A stretch of DNA of 64,000 nucleotides, from positions 1,798,001 through 1,862,000 of the forward strand of contig NC_134028.1 of assembly GCF_964204645.1 (NCBI RefSeq), given 5' to 3'. The translations under genes were made by a program, and so were the position numbers. How positions within the stretch are numbered: the stretch's first letter is position 1; each line of letters starts with the position of its first letter. The notes below the pieces were generated by a model. It searched no databases, was not told the DNA's origin, and saw nothing but the letters and a program-made list of their open reading frames with translations. The stretch comes from Tubulanus polymorphus (taxonomy: Eukaryota; Nemertea; Palaeonemertea; Tubulaniformes; Tubulanidae). Positions 23,501-33,047 of this stretch are shown piece after piece.

Positions 23501-26500
23501 TATACCTCTAGTATTGATTATCATTGATGTTGAAAATGTTATAGGGGGCTGATTTGTTTTTTATGCCGGTACTGTTGGACTGGTCTTGTACTTCATTTGT
23601 ATTTGTTTTGCTAACATGTTTAGTAGTGTTAACCCTGTTGTATGTAGTCGTGATTGAGTTGTTAAATGCAGTTTTTGAGTTGTGTTTGTGGATCATTTTG
23701 TTTTTGCAGCCGCTGACAGTTTTTCTCTGGGTAGGTACGCGTATACGGAGGATGATTTCTATCATACGTTTATCTGGATGAGGCAGGCGTTAGACCAGGT
23801 AAACGCCGGTGATAGCTCTAAGGACTGGTCGACTATTGTCGACCATCTTGCTTTTGCTGCGATGCAAGTAAGTTAAAGTGAAATATCTTTTTAATTTTAA
23901 GAAAATCGCCAGCAACCTGGACCCACCCCTTAAGACATTTGTCACCAGTTTCAAAGTTTTTATTCATTTCAAGATGGCTTCACTTTCATTTCGTAGTACC
24001 ATCAAATCCTTGTTATCATTAGATTTATTTTGTCAGTTTTCAGTTTTTTTTTGGTCCAGAAAGTTCAGTCCAGAAAATCATTCCTTTCCTAATGTTTTCA
24101 TTTTCTAGCAAGGAAATATCAAGTATGCTTTAGACCTGACGAATCAGCTATTGGAAATTGGTAAAGATTTTGATAAATGTCTTCAAATATTTGAATAGAA
24201 CTCCGACCAACATAACTAACTGATGAAGCAATTTAAAAATAATGAATTTTCTTACTTTCAGATCAGTCTCAAGAGCGTTTATTCAACAACAAAAAACACT
24301 ACGAAGAACTTCTGGAAGCTAAAGCGATGAATGGTGAACCGATCTCGGATTCAATTAGGAACGAGCAACCGTCAAATCAGTATCAACAAGGCAGTGAATT
24401 CATTGTCTATGAGAAACTCTGTCGCGGTGAAGATACACATGTAAGGTTTGCCTTTATACGAAGACTTGTATTTAAATGCAGCCGTCTTCATTCAGCCGCT
24501 GAAGGATATTTGAATATGTACTATTTGTATGTAGTGTGAATGTGAAGTTATTTCTATTTCAGCCACAACCTCCGGCACGTGTTCTAGTGTGTAGTTATGA
24601 GGATTTTGGTCGACCCTGGTTGAAATACGGTCCTATTAAACAGGAAGTTGTTTACGATAAACCGAGGATTATCATTTTTCACGAAATTATGACCAACTCG
24701 GAAATGGATCGAATTAAAGAGCTTGCCGGACCGCGAGTACGTACTCTGATATACGTTAATAGAATTTGTTGGTCATTTCATTGAGAAAAGTTCTGCAAAT
24801 ATTTACGTAAATTTTTCAGTTGAACCGAGCGACTATACAGAACTCATTGACTGGAAAATTAGAATTCGCAAACTACAGAATTAGTAAAAGGTATGATGAA
24901 TATGTGGTATTGAATATATGCGGTATCTCGTTAGCTTTTCTGGGACTGGTTTTCATTCAAGATTTGCATCGTTATGATTGTTTGAACTCCCTCTTTTAGT
25001 GCCTGGTTAAAGGATGAACTGGATCCAGTTTGTAATAAAATTAATAGAAGAATCCGCCAAATTACTGGACTATCAGTAGATACAGCTGAGGATTTACAGG
25101 TAAATGCAAGAAAGTCTCTTCGGAGCATTGAAGATCCGTGCGCACAAATGTAGTTATTTTGTAGTTATTTTTTACGGTTGTGTTTTTGTTTTCAGGTTGT
25201 AAATTACGGAATAGGAGGTCACTACGAACCACATTTTGATTTTGCACGAGTAAGTTTTCGATGATTACTGGAGTGATCAAATCTCTATTTCAACATTGAA
25301 TAAATGTATCATAATTAGAGAAATAGATCTATTTAAATACCATTAAGAAATTTCATGAGTTTCAAAATAAGATCTATTCAATTTCAGGCTCTTACTTCAT
25401 TAATTTATCTTACAAATTTCAGTAAAATAAAATGCCACTTGTTTACTGTAAACCGGTACATAATAATGAACTGTATAATCTTATCATATATCAGAACTAT
25501 TTAGATATTTCAGAAGCACCTTCTTATTATATTATCATTCAAAAGCTAATGCTTGTATTGAGGAAATCAGTTTGTAAACTATCGGTCCTTCGTGAGATCA
25601 TGATCCACAATACGATCATGTTAGAAATTAGAATAGAAATAAATCTTCATTATTTATCAATTCAATGGCATCTTGCAAATAAAACTAAAAACTCACTGAA
25701 CTGTAGATATTTAGCACTTTTCAGGCCTAGCCAGCTTAAGATGACAATTTCTAAAATAATGAAATGTTCAAAATCATTGAATAATGCATTTAAAGATTAT
25801 TTAATTGCGACATTTCAGGAATCTGATAATGAAGTTACGTAGATTTACCGATTAAGATCAAATTCCTCATTTCATCTTGATGACTTCATAATTTTCTGAC
25901 AATTAACGTATACTACTGTACTTCTTTTTTTCTTTGATTCGAATCGAGCAATTGAATTCCAGTTAAAGCTATTTAATGTGGATGAAGAGTTTCGTTTCGT
26001 CCTCACGATCCGCATTAAATAGATTTATCTGTACTCGCTTCATCAGCATTCTAATATGAACTTGTTTGAAATACAGCGCAGAGAACCAAACGGTTTTGAG
26101 AAGCGCATGGGAAACCGTGTAGCAACTTGGCTTACATATGTGAGTCCTAGTTATACAAACCAAGCTTTATTACATTATTAGCACTATAGAGCACATATAT
26201 ATATGTAATTCATTTATATGAAGTGGATACAGTCCTTCAATCTAATACTAGGTGAAATTATGTCATCTTCGATGGATTGTGCAGCAATGCTTTGACCATA
26301 CTCTAGATTTCCCTAAAACAGACTGTATCCACTTCTGTTCAGTGCAAGTTATTTGTAGCTCCTTAAACCTTAGCCAGAATAGAATATATAATTGTGAATA
26401 GATTGTGGTATGTCAATGTGGCACAATGTCCTGTCATCGTCATCACGGTTGTGCTGAAAAGGTAATCAACTCCTGAATTTTAGGTAGTGTTGTAGTACTA

Positions 26501-29500
26501 CTATATTCATTTGAACAAATGTTTGGAATTACTAGTTAAAGCTATGAATTTTCTGGTACCAAAACCAGTAGCAAATCACAAAACATTGTTACAGATCACA
26601 AAAGCTGGTTGAAAACATCCTCCCCCGGCAGGGATTCGAACCTGATGGCATCGAGATTGCCATGGCACGAAACCCTGCCATAATCGACCGTGTGCGCAGA
26701 TACATGCGCAGTTCAGATGATGTGATTTTTAGCCAATCAGAAATCCCATTTTATTTTATCCCGGGTTTTCCCATTTATAGTTCTTCCTTGAAATTTGCCT
26801 CAACGATTATACAACGAGCAATCTGATTGGTGCCGCCAGTTTTCGTTCGGAAAGCTGCGCATGTACCTGCGCACCCGGTCTACTGATGCAGGGGTTCGTG
26901 CCGTGGCTGAGTGTAGCGATGCCATCAGGTTCGAGTCCCTGTAGAGGGAGGATGGTTGAAAATAGATGCGCTAGTTCTGACTGGGGTTTAGGGAGTTTAG
27001 AGCATTTTTGAACAGCCAATGAATAATCGATTCTAAGCTGCAAAAATGTTTCTAATCCTTACTATTATTTCGTATTACAGCTTAGAAGCACTTAACCCTC
27101 CACCCCTCATAGCATGTCATTGCTTACTGATCCTACATCAGCATTTTGTGTGTTCCTGCCATATGTTATTTGTTCACTCTATTTTTCTTCAGAAAGAAGA
27201 AAAAAATGCATTCAAATCATTGGGAACTGGTAATAGGATAGCTACCCTAATTTATTATGTAAGTTACCAGTTTAATGCAAGGCACACGAAGCTCAACTCG
27301 GAGATGGAACACTGAGCTCGACTCAAATGTCAACTTTCGGTTCAAACAGAAATTCACTTTAACTTCTTCATTGATAAGGCTTAACTATGTATTTTGTATG
27401 AAAATAAGAAGGGCTGACCTGAAGAAGTAAAGCTGAATACCTGAAAGAAAAATGATTTTAGGTATTTTTCAGTTTGAACAGAAAGGGGACACGAGCAGGA
27501 TGGTAGTTAAAAGTGGTAAAATTCTAAAGCATGTTGACCACAATTTATTTAAACTTACATTATATTTCTGCAACAGTTCAATACCTGGGAAGAAGCGATT
27601 TATCAGAAGATTTAATCATGAATGAATTCATATAGGAATTTTCATACAGCTTTTCCCTATCCTCCTAGACTGCCCCTTCATATGTACAAATTGAAAAATA
27701 GATTTCTAACTACAAAGATTTAATAGTTATACCATTATGGATAACAAAATGAGCTCTCTCTCTCTCTCTGTCTCTTAATCTTTAATCACCCGCCAGTTCC
27801 TGAAATGATATTGAATCTTAGAAATTGGATTCATCTGTCAAAACCCATTTCATAATTGTTAGACATAGCTGCACTTAAGTTGTTAATATGTCTTCTGGTA
27901 ATGTGTCCTATATGTTCATTATGTAAATGTTAGTACGTATATACTCATGGATCTATGGCTATAAGGGCTTTTTGACCAAAATCTTTCCCCTTAGTCCAGC
28001 ATTTCACTTTTTCACAAGGTTTTATGATAAGATCTTAGCTTACCTCATCATTAGTGTAAATAAACCTCTGTCTAGTTACAAAGTCATGAATGTACATGTA
28101 TTATCTATGTATTTATTTGTGTACGTAAATGTGCTTAACCAGAATTGGAAGATATTTGATATGTAGCCTTCTACATAAGAATGATTAAATTGTATATGAT
28201 TTCCATACCTCTGGAAAACATTTAAACTGATCCTTAAGACATGATTTTATTTGATAAAGATCAAGTAATGATACATTCTAGAATTTATATTCCGAGCGTA
28301 TTGATGTTTTTTTGGACAAATTTTTGGTAAATAGATTTGTAATATTTTTGTTTTTAGATGTCTGATGTGCAGGCTGGAGGTGCCACCGTTTTTCCATATA
28401 TCGGCCTTAAACTTTGGCCAGTAAAGGTACAGTTTCTGAGTTTGTGTTATGATCGTTTGGGACCAACAAAATTCATCCGGTTTAAGGGTGATACGGATTA
28501 AAACTCATTTTCAATTGTATTTCTATGAAGCCGATCTGTATTAAGCTGGTTTGACTGTATTTGGGTACAGGCAGCATTGGGAATTTTTGGATATTTTGCA
28601 TACCACTACATTGCGATCCTGTTAGGACCAAGTTTTTCAATTAAACAAGACTTGTATCTATGGCATGTATTAATTGTAGGGAGCAGCGGCTTTCTGGTTT
28701 AATTTACACGCTAGTGGAGAAGGAGATTATTTAACTCGTCACGCAGCATGTCCTGTGCTTGCCGGCTCAAAATGGGGTAAGTTAACGAATCAGTGATACC
28801 TTACATGTATTGAGTTATCGTATTCGATTACTTGAAATTGGAATATTTTCGATAAAAACAAACATTTGTTGTTTTGTAGAATTTTATAGTTATTTATACT
28901 TTTCAGTGTGTAATAAATGGTTCCATGAACGTGGCCAGGAATTTCTACGACCGTGCAAGTTACGACCAGATCATCCTGAACCAAATGAAGAATATTTGGT
29001 GGCTACAAAAGGCAGATTTGTAAACAGCGAATAGAGAAATGTATTTCGGACCCTCGTGCATTTTGCAATCGTAAATTTTCTCGTTACCAAAACAAATGGT
29101 CTGATTAAAGATAGAATTCAGATCATATCAAACAAGTTGAGAAATCTCAATAAGTCGGCAAAATGTTTTTTGAAACTACATGTATTAGAAAATAGTCTGC
29201 AATGTATATTTGTTTTTACATCACATTTATTAACAAAACTTCATCAAATCTTCTTTGTTATTTGTAAAAAAAAAATTGAAGAAATAAAAATACTTTGTAC
29301 GTTTTATTACATTTTTGTGATAAAATAAAATCATGATTATTAATTCTTTGTTATTATATATTCCGTTGAATTTTAATATCTTTAGAAGAGGAGGACAATC
29401 CAATGGACCAAAGGTGGATCTAGGGGTCTAAATTCTGTGCCCAATTATTTGGGTTGACAATCTACATGCTGCCTTACTATACCATAAGGTGCTGCCGCTA

Positions 29501-32283
29501 TGCTCATCGTTGGCGGAATTTTCTAACACTAATATCAACTGACCCTGGCAATCAACGTACTGTCTCAATGCACCGTAAAGTGCTGCCGCTTGGGATTTTA
29601 CGGCACATCGATTGCCAGAGTAAGTTCATCATAGTGTATGAAAATTCCGCTAACGACGAGCATAGCGGCAGCACCTCATAATTTAGTGAGATTTCTAACT
29701 ACGTGTACATGTACAAAGATTTACAACGTCATGAATGTACATGTATTATCTATGTATTTATGTGTGTACGTAAATGTACTTAACCAGAATTGGAAGATAT
29801 ATGATATGTAGCCTTCTACATAAGAATGATTGAAATGATTTCCATACCTCTGGAAAACATTTAAACTGATCCTTAAGACATGAATTGATTTGATAAAGAT
29901 CAAGTAATGATACATTCTAGAATTCATATTCCGAGCTAATTGATGTTTTTTGGAACAATTTTTGGTAAATTGATTTGTAATATTTTTGTTTTCAGATGTC
30001 TGATGTGCAGGCTGGAGGTGCCACCGTTTTTCCATATATCGGCCTTAAACTTTGGCCAGTAAAGGTACAGTTTCTGAGTTCGTGTTATGATCATTTGGGA
30101 CCAACAAAATTCATCCGGTTTAAGGGTGATACGGATTAAAACTCATTTTCAATTGTATTTCTATGAAGCCGATCTGTATTAAGCTGGTTTGACTGTATTT
30201 GGGTACAGGCAGATATTTTGCATACCAGTACATTGCGATCCTGTTAGGACCAAGTTTTTCAATTAAACAAGACTTGTATCTATGGTATGTATTAATTGTA
30301 GGGAGCAGCGGCGTTCTGGTTTAATTTACACGCTAGTGGAGAAGGAGATTATTAAACTCGTCACGCAGCATGTCCTGTGCTTGCCGGCTCAAAATGGGGT
30401 AAGTTAATGAATCAATGATACCTTACATGTATTGATTAATCGTATTCGATTTCTTGAAATTGGAATATTTTCGATAAAAACAAACATTTGTTGTTTTGTA
30501 GAATTTCATAGTTGTTTATACTTTTCAGTGTGTAATAAATGGTTCCATGAACGTGGCCAGGAATTTCTACGACCGTGCAAGTTACGACCAGATCATCCTG
30601 AACCAAATGAAGAATATTTGGTGGCTACAAAAGGCAGATTTGTAAACAGCGAATAGAGAAATGTATTTCGGACCCTCGTGCATTTTGCAATCGTAAATTT
30701 TCTCGTTACCAGAACAAATGGTCTGATTAAAGATAGAATTCAGATCATGTCAAACAAGTTGAGAAATCTCAATAAGTCGGCAAAATGTTTTTTGAAACTA
30801 CATGTTATTAGAAAATAGTCTACAATGCATATTTGTTTTTACATCACATTTATTAACAAAACTTCATCAAATCTTCTTTGTTATTTGTAAAAAAAAAATC
30901 GAGAAATAAAAATACTTTGTACGTTTTATTACATTTTTGTGATAAAATAAAATCATGATTATTAATTCTTTGTTATTATATATTCCATTGAATTTTAATA
31001 TCTTTAGAAGAGGAGGACAATCCAATGGACCAAAGGTGGAAATAGGGGTCTAAATTCTGTGCCCAATTATTTGGGTTGACAATCAACATGCTGCCTTACT
31101 ATACCATAAGGTGCTGCCGCTATGCTCATCGTTGGCGGAATTTTCTAACACTAATATCAACTGACCCTGGCAATCAACGTACTGTCTCAATGCACCGTAA
31201 AGTGCTGCCGCTTGGGATTTTACGGCACATCGATTGCCAGAGTAAGTTCATCATAGTGTATGAAAATTCCGCTAACGACGAGCATAGCGGCAGCACCTCA
31301 TGGTTTAGTGAGATTTCTAACTACATGTACAACGATTTACAACGTCATGAATGTACATGTATTATCTATGTATTTATTTGTGTACGTAAATGTACTTAAC
31401 CAGAATTGGAAGATATTTGATATGTAGCCTTCTAAGAATAATTAAAATGATTTCCATACCTCTGAAAAACATTTAAACTGATCCTTAGGACATGAATTGA
31501 GATAAAGATCAAGTAATGATACATTCTAGAATTCATATTCTGAGCTAATTGATGTTTTTTTTGGACAAATTTTTGGTAAATTGATTTGTAATATTTTTGT
31601 TTTCAGATGTCTGATGTGCAGGCTGGAGGTGCCACCGTTTTTCCATATATCGGCCTTAAACTTTGGCCAGTAAAGGTACAGTTTCTGAGTTCGTGTTATG
31701 ATCATTTGGGACCAACAAAATTCATCCGGTTTAAGGGTGATACGGATTAAAAGTCATTTTCAATTGTATTTCTATGAAGCCGATCTGTATTAAGCTGGTT
31801 TGACTGTATTTGGGTACAGGCAGCATTGGGAATTATTGGATATTTTGCATACCAGTACATTGCGATCCTGTTATGACCATGTTTTTCAATTAAACAAGAC
31901 TTGTATCTATGGTATGTATTAATTGTAGGGAGCAGCGGCGTTCTGGTTTAATTTACACGCTAGTGGAGAAGGAGATTATTTAACTCGTCACGCAGCATGT
32001 CCTGTGCTTGCCGGCTCAAAATGGGGTAAGTTAATGAATCAGTGATACCTTACATGTATTGAGTTATCGTATTCGATTTCTTGAAATTGGAATATTTTCG
32101 ATAAAAACAAACATTTGTTGTTTTGTAGAATTTTATATTTGTTTATACTTTTCAGTGTGTAATAAATGGTTCCATGAACGTGGCCAGGAATTTCTACGAC
32201 CGTGCAAGTTACGACCAGATCATCCTGAACCAAATGAAGAATATTTGGTGGCTACAAAAGGCAGATTTGTAAACAGCGAATAG
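20547..32283 (+). CDS. P4HA: prolyl 4-hydroxylase alpha subunit (collagen P4H)
   Basis: Exons: 20547-20734, 21243-21397, 21754-21924, 4A 22890-23050 or 4B 23710-23867, 24109-24160, 24262-24440, 24563-24736, 24820-24890, 25000-25099, 25196-25249, 11A 26077-26139 or 11B 27193-27258, then one of three three-exon terminal cassettes. With 4A, 11A and one cassette it gives 553 aa, near the family's ~530. A signal peptide (residues 1 to about 23) precedes the P4HA N-terminal domain (IKAEEDRLSKL), the TPR-like peptide-substrate-binding domain (about 140-245) and the C-terminal 2-oxoglutarate dioxygenase domain. Iron ligands are H430 and D432 (YEPHFDFAR) and H500 (TRHAACPVL); K510 binds 2-oxoglutarate. 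The enzyme forms a tetramer with protein disulfide isomerase in the ER and hydroxylates X-Pro-Gly prolines of procollagen. The exon architecture is unusual (see separate entries). Confidence 0.93.
22890..23050 (+). CDS. P4HA: P4HA exon 4A (substrate-binding domain, alternative)
   Basis: A 161-bp exon with acceptor tattatag and donor aag|gtcagt. It encodes AADCFELGRASYNVGDYYHA and continues to VTVLDYLAFSIYK. It starts in phase 1 and ends in phase 0. It keeps the tyrosine-rich DYY and DYL..xxY pattern of the canonical P4HA peptide-binding groove, so it is probably the constitutive version. Confidence 0.88.
23710..23867 (+). CDS. P4HA: P4HA exon 4B (substrate-binding domain, alternative)
   Basis: A 158-bp exon homologous to 4A, with acceptor tttttgcag and donor caa|gtaagt. 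It encodes AADSFSLGRYAYTEDDFYHT and continues to STIVDHLAFAAMQ. It has the same phases as 4A, and both give a smooth join to exon 5 (QGNIKYALDL). Because each exon is 3n+2 long, including both or skipping both shifts the frame. Several groove tyrosines of 4A are replaced (DYL to DHL, SIYK to AAMQ), so this version should bind a different proline-rich peptide, or bind more weakly. Confidence 0.85.
26077..26139 (+). CDS. P4HA: P4HA exon 11A (catalytic domain, alternative)
   Basis: A 63-bp phase 0-0 exon with acceptor aaatacag and donor tat|gtgagt, encoding RREPNGFEKRMGNRVATWLTY. It follows the exon with the HxD iron ligands and precedes MSDVQAGGATVFP. It is homologous to 11B about 1.1 kb downstream. 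It was hidden because the intronic frames on either side are short. Confidence 0.85.
26607..26960. mobile_element. inverted-repeat element with tRNA-like ends, between exons 11A and 11B
   Basis: The left end (ggttgaaaacatcctccccc and onward to gatggcatcg) and the right end (cgatgccatcaggttcgagt to ggaggatggtt) are inverted repeats, and the pairing continues inward (tgcgcag/ctgcgca, cacgaaaccctg/caggggttcgtg). Each end, read outward, carries ggttcgaatcc/ggttcgagtcc, an RNA polymerase III B box. The right end also has tggctgagtg, an A-box match, about 28 bp before it. It looks like two tRNA-derived SINE-like sequences head to head, or a MITE with tRNA-like termini. Confidence 0.7.
27193..27258 (+). 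CDS. P4HA: P4HA exon 11B (catalytic domain, alternative)
   Basis: A 66-bp phase 0-0 exon with acceptor tttttcttcag and donor tat|gtaagt, encoding KEEKNAFKSLGTGNRIATLIYY. Its KSLGTGNRIAT pattern is the canonical version in vertebrate P4HA1 and P4HA2, which also have an alternative exon at this same place. Inclusion of both 11A and 11B would keep the frame, so exclusivity is expected from homology rather than forced by phase. Confidence 0.88.
28358..29034 (+). CDS. P4HA: P4HA terminal cassette 1 (exons 12-14)
   Basis: Exons 28358-28426, 28680-28776 and 28907-29034. They encode MSDVQAGGATVFPY and onward, then GAAAFWFN...SGEGDYLTRHAACPVLAGSKW, then VCNKWFHERGQEFLRPC and an acidic and basic tail ending RFVNSE. 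The cassette supplies the distal iron ligand H500 and the 2-oxoglutarate lysine K510, so every functional transcript needs one intact cassette. All splice sites are GT-AG. Being nearest to exon 11, it is the default candidate. Confidence 0.9.
29488..29675. mobile_element. 188-bp fold-back MITE (GGTGCTGCCGC family), copy in P4HA cassette 1
   Basis: The ends ggtgctgccgctatgctcat and atgctcgtcgttagcggaat (read inward from each side) are inverted repeats. A second inverted pair, gcaccgtaaa/ttttacggcac, lies in the middle. It sits at the downstream end of each triplicated unit. Family members with different middles lie at 40074 and 40574. Confidence 0.85.
29996..30656 (+). pseudogene. P4HA: P4HA terminal cassette 2, broken by a nonsense codon
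   Basis: Exons 29996-30064, 30302-30398 and 30529-30656 have intact splice sites and are nearly identical to cassettes 1 and 3. In exon 13 the codon for L497 is TAA (30353-30355) where the other two copies have TTA. A transcript ending here would stop three residues before H500, lacking the distal iron ligand and the 2-oxoglutarate lysine, so the product could not be an active hydroxylase. It could be a dead cassette or a way to make inactive or decayed transcripts. Confidence 0.85.
31110..31297. mobile_element. 188-bp fold-back MITE, copy in P4HA cassette 2
   Basis: Same structure and nearly the same sequence as 29488-29675, at the same position in the second duplicated unit. It moved by duplication of the unit, not by independent insertion. 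Confidence 0.85.
31607..32283 (+). CDS. P4HA: P4HA terminal cassette 3 (exons 12-14)
   Basis: Exons 31607-31675, 31929-32025 and 32156-32283. It encodes the same peptide as cassette 1, including the TTA leucine codon and the H500 and K510 equivalents. Exon 13 shares a synonymous gcg with cassette 2, where cassette 1 has gct. Use would require splicing over cassettes 1 and 2, including their stop codons and polyadenylation signals. Confidence 0.85.
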
Positions 32284-32723
32284 AGAAATGTATTTCGAAC
32301 CCTCGTGCATTTTGCAATCGTAAATTTTCTCGTTACCAAAACAAATGGTCTGATTAAAGATAGAATTCAGATCATGTCAAACAAGTTGAGAAATCTCAAT
32401 AAGTCGGCAAAATGTTTTTTGAAACTACATGTATTAGAAAATAGTCTACAATGTATATTTGTTTTTACATCACATTTATAAACAAAACTTCATCAAATCT
32501 TCTTTGTTATTTGTAAAAAAAATCGAAGAAATAAAAATACTTTGTACGTTTTATTACATTTTTGTGATAAAATAAAATCATGATTATTAATTCTTTGTTA
32601 TTATATATTCCGTTAAATTTTAATCTCTTTAGAAGAGGAGGAAAATCCAATGGACCAAAGGTGGATCAAGGGGTCTTGATTATTTGGGTTTGACAATCTA
32701 CATGCTGCTTCACTATACCATAA

Positions 32724-32911
32724 GGTGCCGCCGCTATGCTCATCGTTAGCGGTACTTTAGAACACTAATATCAACTGACCCTGGCAATCAACGTACTGTC
32801 TCAATGCACCGTAAAGTGCTGCCGCTTGGGATTTTACGGCACATCGATTGCCAGTGTAAGTTCATCATAGTGTATGAAAATTCCGCTAACGACGAGCATA
32901 GCGGCAGCACC
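32724..32911. mobile_element. 188-bp fold-back MITE, copy in P4HA cassette 3
   Basis: Third copy in the triplicated array, slightly more diverged at the left end (ggtgccgccgc). Homology between the three units stops just after it, so the element marks the array boundary. Confidence 0.82.
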
Positions 32912-33047
32912 TTATGGTGTAGGGAGACATCGCACCCCAAAGTTCCGCCTCTAAACTCAACAACCGTTGATTAGATGTTACCAAAATCATATGTATTACA
33001 TTTCGACACTTGAACTTTCAATGAATTCCTAATATTTCGAATGGTAT

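Larger units (their letters stand above)
28085..32911 (+). repeat. tandem triplication of the P4HA 3' end (~1.6-kb unit)
   Basis: Three head-to-tail copies start at about 28085, 29731 and 31346 (shared phrase catgaatgtacatgtattat) and each ends in a 188-bp MITE copy. Each contains the last three P4HA exons, the introns between them, the stop codon, the 3' UTR and a gaaataaaaatac polyadenylation-signal region. Exon 12 looks identical in all three. Introns differ by small indels, for example loss of a gcattgggaat segment in copy 2. Spacing of exon 12 is 1638 and 1611 bp. This is a recent tandem duplication or one homogenised by gene conversion. Confidence 0.93.

Noticed and set aside
25432-25842. 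136-codon open frame inside P4HA intron 10
   Set aside because: Low-complexity Ile/Leu/Lys composition typical of AT-rich DNA, no motif, and it sits between clear P4HA exons without usable phase.
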